From contig JAISFX010000093.1 of NCBI GenBank assembly GCA_031263385.1, positions 1 through 20,052 of the forward strand: a stretch of 20,052 nt of DNA. The letters are read 5' to 3'. Position 1 is the stretch's first letter. Each line of letters starts with the position of its first letter. Origin of the DNA: Lactobacillus sp. (GTDB lineage Bacteria; Pseudomonadota; Alphaproteobacteria; RF32; CAG-239). Below are positions 8,021-16,383 of the stretch, in pieces. A program made the position numbers and the translations under genes. The notes below the pieces were generated by a model, which did not search any database, was not told where the DNA came from, and saw only the letters and a list, made by a program, of their open reading frames with translations.

Positions 8021-8090
8021 TATTAATTTTTTAAGATATATCGGGTATGATGTCTCTAATGGGGAGATTTGTCAAGGGAGATGACATAAT

Positions 8091-8414
8091 ATGGGAATAT
8101 GGTTTAATTTTAAAAACAGACTTAAAAATTCGGGCCTTTTGATTTTGGCTGTGTTTTTATTTTTTTACTTCTCATACTTTACTATTAATGGTGATAGAGG
8201 ATTATTAAGGTATATGTACCTCAGCAAAGAGATTTCTCAGGCATCGGCCATTGCCGAGCAGTTTAACTCTCAAAAAAGCAAGCTAGAAGAGAAGGTTAAA
8301 CTGTTGTCGTCATCAAGTTTAGATTTAGACCTGCTGGAAGAAAGAGCCAGAATTGTGCTCAATTTCGTAGGTGATGATGAGTTTGTTGTTTTGGACAGCA
8401 CTGACGAGGTTTAA
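8091..8414 (+). CDS. FtsB/DivIC-type septum formation initiator
   Basis: A 107-residue bitopic protein: short basic cytoplasmic start, one membrane helix (about residues 14-31), then a coiled coil with LEEKVKLLSSSSLDLDLLEERARIVLNFVGDDEFVVL. The RGLLRYMYL segment before the coiled coil and the LEERARxxLN..DE pattern after it are typical of alphaproteobacterial FtsB-like proteins, which link FtsL and FtsQ in the divisome. Position after the helix places the coiled coil in the periplasm. A GGGAG ribosome site lies about ten bases before ATG. It is divergent from the RgpF gene, so its promoter must be in the 70-base gap. A putative terminator follows. Confidence 0.85.
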   Translation: MGIWFNFKNRLKNSGLLILAVFLFFYFSYFTINGDRGLLRYMYLSKEISQASAIAEQFNSQKSKLEEKVKLLSSSSLDLDLLEERARIVLNFVGDDEFVVLDSTDEV

Positions 8415-8466
8415 CAGCAGCTTAAACCTGAGGATAAAATAGTAAAAACTGCTGTATTTTTTTATT
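8414..8466 (+). terminator. Possible intrinsic terminator after the ftsB-like gene
   Basis: ACAGCAG (8414-8420) pairs with CTGCTGT (8449-8455), followed by a run of seven T (8457-8463). The 28-base loop is long for an intrinsic terminator and the stem is only seven pairs, so this is tentative. Its position directly after the ftsB-like stop codon and before the 75-base leader of the M23 gene fits the end of a short transcript. Confidence 0.4.
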
Positions 8467-8540
8467 AAAGTTTGTTATATGTTTCAGTGAGTCTGAAGAA
8501 TCTGGCTCTTGTTTTTTGTTTTATGAAGTCATAAGGAATT

Positions 8541-9767
8541 ATGAAAAAGATACTTAAAGAGACAAATAAAGTAATTAATACGCCTTTATGTATTAAAGAA
8601 AAGACCCCTTTGTTCTCGCCTAAGGAAATTATCTTCCGAAGCGGCGGAAGAGCAAAAGTCTTTACTTTTTCGTCGCAATTTCAGGTTATTGCTTTATGCC
8701 TTTTGCTTCTTGTTGCTGCTTCTAGTTTTTATTCTTATCATATGTACAACCGCTCAGGAAATATCATATCTAAAAAAGATATGGAGATTGTTGCGACCAA
8801 AGATGCTTATGTGGAACTGATTTCTAATATGAAATTATTACATAGCAATATTGATAATATGATGAAGTCTTCTGACAAGAGCACCTCTCCACAGGTAGAA
8901 GAATATAAAAAACAGGCAGAGCTGTTGTCTGAAAAAATTAAAGAAGTTACAGAGACGCAGACATGGGTTGATCTGGAACAAATGAACGAGAAAATATCTA
9001 TCAATGAAGCTTTATTGCAAAGAGATATTTTATCTTCTGAAAGAGACGAGTTAAGGACTCATATTGCAAAAATGGAAGAAGCCATGGAGGCTCTTAAAGA
9101 GGCTGAGATGGAAGTTTATGAAAAAATATCTTCCGTTACATCTAAAGAAATCGACAAGATTAAGTCTACCCTCAGCACAATTAATGAACCGCTGAAAAAA
9201 AAAGGACTGTACTTCAACGCGCTGTCAAATAAAAAGTCTAAGGCAGGTAAAGGCGGACCATACATTCCTAACGACAAACAAAACCCAAAAAATGAAAAGT
9301 TGAACCAACATATATCTGTGATTTTTGATAATGTTGATGACTTGGAATACTATAAAGAAGTTATGCAATATGTACCTGTCGGCAAGCCGGTTTGGAGCTA
9401 TTGGGTAAGCTCTCCTTTTGGAGTGAGGCCAGACCCTTTTCATGCTAAAGAAGCGCGCCACAAAGGTGTGGATTTAGCAAGCCGTACAGGAAACAAAATT
9501 AAGTCTATGGCCAAAGGCAGGGTTACTAGAGCAGAGTACGCAGGTGCCTACGGAAACCTTGTGGAAGTTGACCACGGAAACGGCTTTAGAACCAAATATG
9601 CCCACCTTCATAAAATTTATGTAAAAAAAGGTGACTATTTAAAAATTGATGATACTATAGGGGAAGTTGGTTCAACAGGGCGATCTACAGGACCGCACCT
9701 GCACTACGAAATTTTGTTCCGCGGTGTTAACGTTGACCCTATGCCATTTATTAAAGCGAAGTCTTAA
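8541..9767 (+). CDS. M23-family (LytM domain) peptidoglycan metalloendopeptidase, membrane-anchored with coiled coil
   Basis: A 408-residue cell-wall hydrolase. It has an N-terminal cytoplasmic stretch, one membrane helix (about 48-66), a long coiled coil (about 75-210) and a C-terminal LytM domain. The zinc ligands are all present: H307 and D311 in RHKGVDLA and H388 in PHLHYE, with the general-base histidine H355 in YAHLHKI and H386 next to the ligand. SPFGVRPDPFH at the domain entry is also standard. The family cuts peptide cross-links in peptidoglycan during growth and division. An intact active site argues for an enzyme rather than an EnvC-like activator. A bactofilin gene starts 14 bases after its stop, a known pairing in which the cytoskeletal polymer positions the hydrolase. 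Confidence 0.93.
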   Translation: MKKILKETNKVINTPLCIKEKTPLFSPKEIIFRSGGRAKVFTFSSQFQVIALCLLLLVAASSFYSYHMYNRSGNIISKKDMEIVATKDAYVELISNMKLLHSNIDNMMKSSDKSTSPQVEEYKKQAELLSEKIKEVTETQTWVDLEQMNEKISINEALLQRDILSSERDELRTHIAKMEEAMEALKEAEMEVYEKISSVTSKEIDKIKSTLSTINEPLKKKGLYFNALSNKKSKAGKGGPYIPNDKQNPKNEKLNQHISVIFDNVDDLEYYKEVMQYVPVGKPVWSYWVSSPFGVRPDPFHAKEARHKGVDLASRTGNKIKSMAKGRVTRAEYAGAYGNLVEVDHGNGFRTKYAHLHKIYVKKGDYLKIDDTIGEVGSTGRSTGPHLHYEILFRGVNVDPMPFIKAKS

Positions 9768-9781
9768 ACGAGGATTATAAA

Positions 9782-10237
9782 ATGAAAAAGATTAAACGCA
9801 TGTTATCAGTTAAATTTGCACGCCAGTTCAGTAAGAATGGCGATAAGTTAAGTGTGCCAAGTATCATTAGTGAAGGTACAAAGCTTAAAGGCAACATGAG
9901 CAGCGACGGCATTATCCACATTGACGGAAACATCCAAGGAGATATTAACTGTGATGAGTTAATTATCGGCATTAAGGGTTCTGTAAACGGAGCGATAAAA
10001 GCTAAAAATCTTCACCTTTACGGCGTGTTGAGCGGTAAGGCTACTGTTGACAGCTTGTTTGTGGCAAAAACAGCCAAATTGATGGGCGATGCAACACATA
10101 ATTCTATTGCTATTGAGCCGGGTGCTTATATTGACGGACATTGTATCCGTTCCAATGCCCCAGTTTCTACCGAGGAAAAAAAAACTGAGATTTCTTTAGT
10201 CGTTGACAGCAAGAAGAATAAAAAACTGGCTAGTTAG
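9782..10237 (+). CDS. Bactofilin (polymer-forming cytoskeletal protein)
   Basis: The 151-residue protein has the bactofilin domain at about residues 23-115. The repeating short-strand pattern of a right-handed beta-helix is clear: SSDGIIHIDGNIQGDINCDELIIGIKGSVNG, with Gly and hydrophobic residues at regular spacing. Flanking N- and C-terminal tails are basic and probably disordered; KFARQFSKN could serve as a membrane-binding start. Bactofilins form filaments without nucleotide and localise cell-wall enzymes. A good GAGGA ribosome site lies seven bases before ATG. Position directly after the M23 gene supports joint function in cell shape. SmpB starts eight bases after its stop. Confidence 0.93.
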   Translation: MKKIKRMLSVKFARQFSKNGDKLSVPSIISEGTKLKGNMSSDGIIHIDGNIQGDINCDELIIGIKGSVNGAIKAKNLHLYGVLSGKATVDSLFVAKTAKLMGDATHNSIAIEPGAYIDGHCIRSNAPVSTEEKKTEISLVVDSKKNKKLAS

Positions 10238-10245
10238 GCTAGGCC

Positions 10246-10731
10246 ATGGCTAAAAAGGCAAAAAAAGCAGATTTTATTACAACAGGATTGGTCGCGCAGA
10301 ATAAGCGCGCCAATTTTGATTATGCGATAGAAGAAAAATTTGTGGCGGGGATACAATTGACCGGCACAGAGGTAAAATCTTTGCGTTTGGGACATGCAAA
10401 TATCAATGATGCATACGGTATTATTAAAGATGGCGAAGTTTATATATCAAACATGTCAATATCAGAGTATGCAAACAAGGGTTACGAATCTCATGCGCCC
10501 ATTCATGATCGCAAGCTTTTGCTGACTAAAAATGAGATTAGAGACATTACAAAAGCACTTGCCAGAAAAGGCTCAACCCTTGTTGCTATAAGGTTGTTCT
10601 TTGACAAGAAAGGGCTGGCCAAAATTGAGGTGGGGCTTGGCACAGGTAAGAAACTTTATGACAAGCGTGAGACTGAAAAAGAGCGCGATTGGAAGATTGA
10701 TAAACAGCGTATTATGAGTGCAAACAGATGA
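10246..10731 (+). CDS. smpB: SsrA-binding protein SmpB
   Basis: SmpB binds tmRNA and delivers it to stalled ribosomes. The 161-residue length is normal. Expected blocks are present: [29 protein letters not shown], then [24 protein letters not shown], and [17 protein letters not shown] near the C-terminus, leading to the basic tail that enters the decoding channel. One common block reads [14 protein letters not shown] where many homologues have a LAxGKK form, a conservative change. The ribosome site is weak (AGG about seven bases before ATG). Its TGA overlaps the yejB ATG as ATGA, so the permease is likely translated by coupling. tmRNA itself is not seen in this window. Confidence 0.96.
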   Translation: MAKKAKKADFITTGLVAQNKRANFDYAIEEKFVAGIQLTGTEVKSLRLGHANINDAYGIIKDGEVYISNMSISEYANKGYESHAPIHDRKLLLTKNEIRDITKALARKGSTLVAIRLFFDKKGLAKIEVGLGTGKKLYDKRETEKERDWKIDKQRIMSANR

Positions 10732-11804
10732 GAAATTATATTGCGAAAAGAATGCTTCTTATTCCGGTGACAATACTGGGCATTCTTTTGGTGAATTTTC
10801 TTATCATACAGCTAGCCCCCGGCGGGCCAGTAGAACATATTCTGGCACAATACCAAGGCATGAATACTGATGCCAAATCCCAATTTACATCATCTGCACA
10901 AATGAATATGAACGCCAGCGAATCTCGTTATACGGGGGCAAGCGGCGTGCCTGAAGAAATGATTAAAGAGCTGGAAAAACAGTTCGGCTTTGATAAGCCT
11001 GCTCATGTGCGCTTTTTTAAAATGGTTAAAGACTATGCGGTGTTTGATTTTGGTAAAAGTTTTTATAAGGACAAATCTGTCGGGCAGTTGATTGTGGAGC
11101 GCATGCCGGTTTCTATATCTTTGGGGCTGTGGTCAACGCTGATTATATATCTTATTGCGATACCTTTGGGTATTAGAAAGGCTGTTAGTGACGGCTCTAA
11201 GATGGATGTGTGGACCAGTGTGGCGGTGATTATCGGCTCGGCCATCCCTGTGTTTTTATTTGCGGTGTTTTTGATTGTGTTTTTTGCAGGCGGGACGTAT
11301 CTGCAGTGGTTTCCGCTGAGGGGGCTGACTTCTGATAACTGGGAAGAGCTTTCTTTGTGGGGAAAAATAATTGATTATTTTTGGCATATAACACTACCGG
11401 TAATTGCTATGGTAATCGGCGGATTTGCAAGCCTCACCATGCTGACAAAAAACTCTTTTATAGATGAGATAAACAAGCAATATGTTTTGACAGCTAAGGC
11501 AAAAGGACTGAACCAAAATCAGGTTTTATACGGACATGTGTTTAGGAACGCGATGCTGATTGTGATTGCGGGCTTTCCGTCATTATTGATTAAAATGCTG
11601 TTTACGGGGTCTTTGTTGATTGAGGTGATATTCTCATTAAACGGAATCGGACTCTTAGGCTATGAAGCCATCATGACCAGAGACTATCCGGTTATTTTTG
11701 GAACGATTTATATATTCGGTCTTTTGGGTTTGGTGCTAAAACTAATTAGCGATATTACATATTCTCTGGTTGATCCGAGAATATCTTTTGAGGCGGTGTC
11801 ATGA
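10728..11804 (+). CDS. yejB: YejB-type peptide ABC transporter permease
   Basis: Inner-membrane permease of the binding-protein-dependent type (BPD_transp_1). The start [35 protein letters not shown] is the standard YejB/DppB opening helix, and the insert after it up to [18 protein letters not shown] is typical of YejB. The cytoplasmic EAA loop, [24 protein letters not shown], that docks on the ATPase is intact. At 358 residues and six predicted helices it is full length. It should pair with YejE and the ATPase YejF and receive peptides from the YejA protein encoded at 4607-6442. Here it follows smpB by an ATGA overlap and is followed, also by ATGA, by an EamA transporter rather than yejE. 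Confidence 0.93.
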   Translation: MRNYIAKRMLLIPVTILGILLVNFLIIQLAPGGPVEHILAQYQGMNTDAKSQFTSSAQMNMNASESRYTGASGVPEEMIKELEKQFGFDKPAHVRFFKMVKDYAVFDFGKSFYKDKSVGQLIVERMPVSISLGLWSTLIIYLIAIPLGIRKAVSDGSKMDVWTSVAVIIGSAIPVFLFAVFLIVFFAGGTYLQWFPLRGLTSDNWEELSLWGKIIDYFWHITLPVIAMVIGGFASLTMLTKNSFIDEINKQYVLTAKAKGLNQNQVLYGHVFRNAMLIVIAGFPSLLIKMLFTGSLLIEVIFSLNGIGLLGYEAIMTRDYPVIFGTIYIFGLLGLVLKLISDITYSLVDPRISFEAVS

Positions 11805-12712
11805 TAAAAAATTCTATATTACCAAGTTATATTGCTCTTGTGGCGGCGGCTTTTTTATATGGTTTTTTGGTGTTTGGAGCCAAGATATTAAGCATGCACG
11901 GCTTCTCTTTAATAGAGATATTGATATATCCGAATCTGATTGTGGCGGTATTGGTAGGTATATTCACAAAGCCGGAATACAAGAAGTTTTTTAATACAAC
12001 ATGGAAGGTGGGAATCCTTTATTTGATTAGTGTTATATCTGTTCAGTTTGGGCAGTATGGGCCTTTGTTTTTTGGGCTGTCAGTGTCATTAACCGTGTTT
12101 CTTTTATATATGCAGCCATTATGGACTACGCTTATCAGTGTGTTTTTCTTAGGTGAGAAGTTTAAGCCAAGGGATGGTATATTAATCTGCATCATGCTGA
12201 TAGGGCTAGTGTTTTTGATATCTCCGTGGGAGGAGTTTAAGTTCTCGGCAGTTGGGTTTGTTTTAGCAATAATCGGCGGAATGGGTATGGCCGGATGGGT
12301 TACTATTAACGGCACATTTAACTCTAAAAGGGTTAAGCCGGTTACGACAATATTTTATACAAACATATATCAGTCTATACCGTTTATAATGATGTATCCC
12401 TTGTTTGCAAAGTTTTTGCCAAGTGCAGAGATTTCGGGCATTAATTTTGACAGAGGAATCGAGGCCTTGGCCTTTTTAGTGATATATTCGATTGTAATTT
12501 ATATCGGGGCTAGTGCGCTGTTTTATACCGCTGCCAAGAAGGTTAAAAACGTGCATTTGGGGCTGGTATTGCTGCTTGAGCCGGTGGTAGCCACTATATT
12601 GGATGTGGTGTTTCTTAATACCGTGATTACATGGAATATTTTTGTGGGCGGTGCGCTGATTTTGGCAGCAAATGCCTATTTAATATTGATGAGCCGCGCT
12701 AAAAACAGCTAA
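11801..12712 (+). CDS. EamA/DMT-superfamily transporter
   Basis: A 303-residue protein of about ten hydrophobic helices, arranged as two EamA repeats. The first ends around [33 protein letters not shown] and the second around [38 protein letters not shown]. The conserved pattern of a helix ending in P-L-W or E-P followed by a hydrophobic helix and a short charged link marks the family. Members export or import metabolites such as amino acids, nucleotide precursors or drugs; the substrate here cannot be deduced. ATG overlaps the yejB stop (ATGA), so expression is probably coupled to the permease. It is the last gene of the rightward run. Confidence 0.88.
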   Translation: MIKNSILPSYIALVAAAFLYGFLVFGAKILSMHGFSLIEILIYPNLIVAVLVGIFTKPEYKKFFNTTWKVGILYLISVISVQFGQYGPLFFGLSVSLTVFLLYMQPLWTTLISVFFLGEKFKPRDGILICIMLIGLVFLISPWEEFKFSAVGFVLAIIGGMGMAGWVTINGTFNSKRVKPVTTIFYTNIYQSIPFIMMYPLFAKFLPSAEISGINFDRGIEALAFLVIYSIVIYIGASALFYTAAKKVKNVHLGLVLLLEPVVATILDVVFLNTVITWNIFVGGALILAANAYLILMSRAKNS

Positions 12713-12809
12713 ATAATCCTTATATAACGTAAGTTGAGCCTGATGTGTGGCTGATTTAGGCAAGCTGTAACAAAAGTTTAACGTGACTCTCTCTCTAGAT
12801 TTTGGTATA

Positions 12810-12838
12810 TTCACTGCAGAACGAAATTACATTATAAA
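12810..12838 (+). promoter_or_regulatory. Likely sigma-70-type promoter of the small orphan gene
   Basis: TTCACT (12810-12815, four of six matches to TTGACA) and TATAAA (12833-12838, five of six to TATAAT) are separated by exactly 17 bases. The start of transcription would fall near 12845, just before the hairpin at 12850-12887. The EamA gene ends about 100 bases upstream, so the orphan gene most likely has its own transcript. Confidence 0.5.
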
Positions 12839-12849
12839 TATTAACATAT

Positions 12850-12887
12850 CCATCAATATCTTAAAAAAATAAGATTGATATTGATGG
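12850..12887 (+). repeat. Inverted repeat (11 perfect bp) at the start of the orphan gene's leader
   Basis: CCATCAATATC (12850-12860) is the exact complement of GATATTGATGG (12877-12887), with a 16-base A/T-rich loop. The right arm contains the ATG at 12884-12886. It sits immediately after the predicted transcription start. It could be an RNA hairpin protecting the 5' end or hiding the first ATG, or a protein-binding site on DNA. There is no T run, so it is not a terminator. Confidence 0.6.
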
Positions 12888-13318
12888 CGGTAAATTGGGC
12901 CCCTATAGAAGCCGATAAATTCGAAGGGGAAAAAATAAAAATGGAAATAAGAGAAAGAAGAGAAAGAAGATCCTTCCAAGACGTAGCCGTAAAATCAAGT
13001 ATTACAACTCCTGAAGCAACTCCTGAAACCATAAAAGTCACATATGATTACTGGTCAGCAGGCGGAATCGGCTCATGTGCCCATGGCACGATGTATTTAA
13101 TTGTCGAACACCTTGGCGAAGGAAAGTGCAAGGTATCTGATTGGAGTTCGTCATCAACAAGTGCCACAGGAAACAAGTGCGGTATGTTCTACGATGAAGA
13201 GATTCAATTCTCAGAAGCATTCGAAGCCGTCAAAGACCGCGAATTCCAACTCCCAGAAGGAGTTGATTTCAAAACAGAAGGAATCAAAAAAACAATTCTC
13301 GAAATTTTGAAAAAATAA
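12884..13318 (+). CDS. Small soluble protein of unknown function, probably transcribed alone
   Basis: I recognise no family. From ATG 12884 the product is 144 residues. It has a charged N-terminal stretch rich in Arg and Glu (about residues 14-30), a Thr/Pro/Glu linker, a Gly/Ser-rich centre with YDYWSAGGIGSCAHGTMYLIVEH and SDWSSSSTSATGNKCG, and a helical, acidic C-terminus. There are three cysteines, no signal peptide and no membrane helix. The start is uncertain: ATG 12884 lies in a hairpin without a ribosome site, while ATG 12941 has AAGGGG about 11 bases upstream and would give 125 residues. All seven Phe codons are TTC, unlike neighbouring genes, which mostly use TTT; this suggests high expression or foreign origin. 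It has its own promoter and a strong terminator. Confidence 0.7.
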   Translation: MAVNWAPIEADKFEGEKIKMEIRERRERRSFQDVAVKSSITTPEATPETIKVTYDYWSAGGIGSCAHGTMYLIVEHLGEGKCKVSDWSSSSTSATGNKCGMFYDEEIQFSEAFEAVKDREFQLPEGVDFKTEGIKKTILEILKK

Positions 13319-13340
13319 AAACGCTTCTAAATCTATAATG

Positions 13341-13383
13341 AAAAACTCTTTGGCTATAGATGCCAAAGAGTTTTTTCTTTTTT
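13341..13383. terminator. Strong bidirectional intrinsic terminator
   Basis: A perfect 14-bp stem, AAAAACTCTTTGGC (13341-13354) with GCCAAAGAGTTTTT (13362-13375), closes on a seven-base loop and is followed by TCTTTTTT. On the other strand the A-rich left arm becomes a T run, so it can also stop transcription coming from the phosphatase gene. It lies between two convergent genes (stop codons at 13318 and 13400), exactly where a shared terminator is expected. Confidence 0.92.
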
Positions 13384-13399
13384 AAACGCCGGGATTGCT

Positions 13400-13885
13400 T
13401 TAAATGTGTTTTTTTACCTCTTCTAAGACATTTTGGCAGGCATCTTGGAGCATCATAAAGACTTCATCAAACCTATCATTATAATATGGGTCGGGAACGT
13501 CTTCGCCCCAGTCGGGAGCGTATTCTAAAATTTTATGTACCTTATCAAGCCTTGCTAAGATGTCATCATGATTGCTGCTTCTTGTAATGATATTGCCAAT
13601 GTCTCTTTTGTTGGCTTCGTCCATGATTAAGATTAAATCAAAGCTGTCGAAATCATCCAACACAAGTGGGCGAGAGCAGATATAAGTTAAGTCGATACCA
13701 AAGCCCTTGGCACAATGGACGGCACGGAGGTCTGCGCCTTCGCCGTTATGCCACCCATGAGTGCCTGCGGAATCTATCTTTATTTTATCTTCAAGCCCCT
13801 CATTCTTTATGAGGCTTTGCATAATCCCCTCTGCTGTTGGAGAACGGCAGATGTTGCCGGTACAGACGAAGAGAATTTTATACAT
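13400..13885 (-). CDS. Low-molecular-weight protein tyrosine phosphatase family
   Basis: A 161-residue enzyme with the CX5R signature CTGNICRS: nucleophile C8 and phosphate-binding R14. The general acid is D132 in DVPDPYYND, the usual DPY motif. IDSAGTHGWHNGEGADLRAV matches the family's second conserved block. It is expected to remove phosphate from tyrosine, often on kinases controlling polysaccharide export, though no partner tyrosine kinase is seen here. The ATG overlaps the end of the upstream protease gene by eight bases (AATGTATAA region), so translation is probably coupled. The shared terminator lies just beyond its stop. Confidence 0.93.
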   Translation of the reverse strand: MYKILFVCTGNICRSPTAEGIMQSLIKNEGLEDKIKIDSAGTHGWHNGEGADLRAVHCAKGFGIDLTYICSRPLVLDDFDSFDLILIMDEANKRDIGNIITRSSNHDDILARLDKVHKILEYAPDWGEDVPDPYYNDRFDEVFMMLQDACQNVLEEVKKHI

Positions 13886-16313
13886 TGGTCATGCAGCCAT
13901 GGGTCTCTTGAGCGTATTGAACATATTTCTGATAATAGCGTTCAATCTCTTTTTTAACCATGTAATTGACGGTGCCTTTAGGGAAGTTGCCGTTTTTGTC
14001 GGCTACGCCCGCTTTTTTGCCTGTCAAAATCTCGATACCGTCATCAACATTATCTATGGCATAGATAGAGAACTTGCCTTCTTCCACCGCCTTAACAATG
14101 TCTTCTCTGAGCATGAGGTTGGCAACGTTAGTGCGAGGGATTATCACGCCTTGGTCTCCGGTAAGGCCTCTGTATCGGCATACATCGAAGAACCCTTCTA
14201 TCTTTTCATTAACGCCACCGATTGGCTGAATCTCTCCGAACTGGTTGATAGAGCCGGTAACGCCAATGCACTGACGAATTGGCATTCCTGAGATTGCAGA
14301 AAGCAAGCAGTAATATTCTGTTGAAGAGGCGCTATCGCCGTCTACACCGCCATAAGACTGTTCAAAAACAATTGAAGCTGACAATGACAAAGGCTGCTCT
14401 TTAGCAAATTTATTGGCTAATAAGGCCTGCAAAATTAAAACGCCTTTGCTGTGTATTGGGCCACTGAGCTCGATCTCTCTTTCAATGTTTAAGAACTCTC
14501 CTCGGCCAAGCCTAACTTGAGAAGTGATACGAGCAGGTTTGCCGAAAGAAAAACGAGAGAAGTTATAAACCACGAGACCGTTAATCTGCCCTACTCTATC
14601 TCCTTTTACATCAATGAGAATCGTGCCTTTATCAATTTGCTCAAGCATGGCTTTTTTGATGCGGTCAGAACGATAAACCTGAGCCTCGATAGCTTGGTCA
14701 ACATGGACCTTGCCGATGAGGTTGGCATTTGATTTACGAGCCCAATACTCTGCCTCACGCAGGAGGTCTCCTATTGAGGCAATATGCGCTGTAAGTTTAG
14801 TAGAATCGTCTGCTAAGCGAGAGGCATATTCTATTACTCTGGAAACACCTTGTTTGTTCAAAGAGCGAAGATGTTTCTTTTTAGAAAGAGAACCTATCAG
14901 CTTGGCGTATTCTGCCTCGTTTTTAGAAGTTCGGGGCATAACAACACCAAAGTCAGCTTCTACTTTGAAGAAGTCACTGAAGTCGGGGTCTCTTTCGCTT
15001 AAAATTTCATAAAGTTCTTCATCACCAGTTAAAATCACTTTAACATCTAGAGGTATTGGCTCCGGGTCAAGAGATATGGTGGTAAAGCTGGTTTCTTCGC
15101 CAGGGCTTTCAATCTTTATTGTTTTGGATGCCAAAGCTCTTTTTAGAGAATCCCATGCATAAGGCTGGATTAAAAGCTTGCGGGCATCTATAAGCAAGAA
15201 GCCTCCGTTAGCACGGTGCAATGCGCCTGATTTGATTAAGGTAAAATCTGTTAACAAAGCACCATATTGTTGAACTCTTTCAACACGACCAACCAAATTG
15301 CCCTGTGTTGGGTGGTCAAGAACGACTATTGGCGCACCTTTACCAGGTTCGCTTTTGACGATTACATTAACCTTAAATTTGGCAAACTTATCTTCCTCAG
15401 GTTTATTCATGCGGCTTAGAAGCGCTGTTAATGGGTCCTCGCCCTCGCCACCCATAGAAGGTTCTACAGGCAAGAATTCTTCAATATTACTGATGATGTG
15501 TTCACGAATACTTTTTAAGAATTTAGATGCTGATTTGTGCTTTTTATATTTTTCATTAAGTTTATCTATAGGCAGTTTAACTGCGATTTTGATGAACTTT
15601 TCGCGAAGAGTGTTGGTCTCCAGCCTTTGTTTTTCTTCCCAATCAGGAAGGTTTTGTGCAGCTTTTTCTATTTCTTCCTGCATGAGGTTTAAGTCATTAA
15701 TCAATTCTGCTTTTTCTTCATCAGGGAGTTCATCAAAAGCCTCGGGGCTTACGACTTCGCCATTCTTAACAGGGGCAACAACCAAACCAACAGGCATGTG
15801 GAGTAGAGAAACGCTCTTGCCTTTGGCTTTTCTTTGCAGAAGCTTGATGTATTCTTCTTTCTTTTGTTTATATTTTTCTCTGATAATGCTGATGCCGGCT
15901 TTATATTCATCGCTATCTAAAACAGCAGGAATCGAGATAGAAAAATCATTAATCAAATCATCAATATCGCGAGCGAATTCGGTGCCTTTGCCAGCAGGGA
16001 AATTTATGGTGAGAGGCTTGTGAGGTTCTTCAAAATTGTACACATAAGCCCAATCTTCAGGGGTTGCTCTCTTTTTGGCTTCTTTACGGAGAATCCTTTT
16101 TAAGAGGCTGGTTTTGCCAGTACCCTCAGGGCCAAAACAAAACAGATTATAACCTTTGGATTTGATGTTAATGCCTAGCTCAACCGCGCTGATTGCTCTG
16201 TCTTGCCCAAGAGCAGAAACCCTTTCAGCTAAATCCGCCGTGCTGGAGAATTTGAACTTTTTGGGGTCGCAAATAGTGTAAAGCTGTTTTGATTTTAGTT
16301 GTGTAATTGCCAT
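13878..16313 (-). CDS. Lon-like AAA+ ATP-dependent protease (LonB/YcbZ-type, AAA_32 + Lon_C)
   Basis: An 811-residue protease-ATPase without the N-terminal LAN domain of classical Lon. Walker A is GPEGTGKT at residues 61-68, and GGFLLIDA serves as Walker B. A long charged helical insertion lies between them (about 130-300). The C-terminal protease domain has catalytic Ser661 in GDSAS and Lys704 in GGVNEK, 43 residues apart, the same spacing as in classical Lon (S679 and K722 in Escherichia coli). ITSQVRLGRGEFLNIEREIELSGPIHSKG opens that domain. This soluble group resembles the YcbZ/LonH proteins, whose substrates are poorly known. AGGGAT lies before ATG. It leads into the tyrosine phosphatase gene with an eight-base overlap. 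Confidence 0.92.
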   Translation of the reverse strand: MAITQLKSKQLYTICDPKKFKFSSTADLAERVSALGQDRAISAVELGINIKSKGYNLFCFGPEGTGKTSLLKRILRKEAKKRATPEDWAYVYNFEEPHKPLTINFPAGKGTEFARDIDDLINDFSISIPAVLDSDEYKAGISIIREKYKQKKEEYIKLLQRKAKGKSVSLLHMPVGLVVAPVKNGEVVSPEAFDELPDEEKAELINDLNLMQEEIEKAAQNLPDWEEKQRLETNTLREKFIKIAVKLPIDKLNEKYKKHKSASKFLKSIREHIISNIEEFLPVEPSMGGEGEDPLTALLSRMNKPEEDKFAKFKVNVIVKSEPGKGAPIVVLDHPTQGNLVGRVERVQQYGALLTDFTLIKSGALHRANGGFLLIDARKLLIQPYAWDSLKRALASKTIKIESPGEETSFTTISLDPEPIPLDVKVILTGDEELYEILSERDPDFSDFFKVEADFGVVMPRTSKNEAEYAKLIGSLSKKKHLRSLNKQGVSRVIEYASRLADDSTKLTAHIASIGDLLREAEYWARKSNANLIGKVHVDQAIEAQVYRSDRIKKAMLEQIDKGTILIDVKGDRVGQINGLVVYNFSRFSFGKPARITSQVRLGRGEFLNIEREIELSGPIHSKGVLILQALLANKFAKEQPLSLSASIVFEQSYGGVDGDSASSTEYYCLLSAISGMPIRQCIGVTGSINQFGEIQPIGGVNEKIEGFFDVCRYRGLTGDQGVIIPRTNVANLMLREDIVKAVEEGKFSIYAIDNVDDGIEILTGKKAGVADKNGNFPKGTVNYMVKKEIERYYQKYVQYAQETHGCMTNV

Positions 16314-16383
16314 AGTTATATCCCTGTAATTTAATTTCTTATCTGGTTAAATCTTATAGCTTAAAAAGCTAATTTAATATTAA

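Noticed and set aside
12713..12800. Terminator after the EamA gene
   Set aside because: Only a four-pair GCCT/AGGC match without a T run could be found.
13761..14291. 176-codon plus-strand frame over the end of the Lon-like gene and start of the phosphatase gene
   Set aside because: Covers the catalytic Ser/Lys protease domain in antisense; no supporting features.
15298..16023. 241-codon open frame on the plus strand inside the Lon-like protease gene
   Set aside because: Its Ser/Leu-rich translation looks like antisense of the charged helical insertion of the protease, has no family features, and the opposite strand is a certain gene.
16330..16380. AGCTT/AAGCT short palindrome between the EEP and Lon-like genes as a terminator
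   Set aside because: Only five pairs with a T-rich loop and no following T run in the reading direction of the EEP gene.
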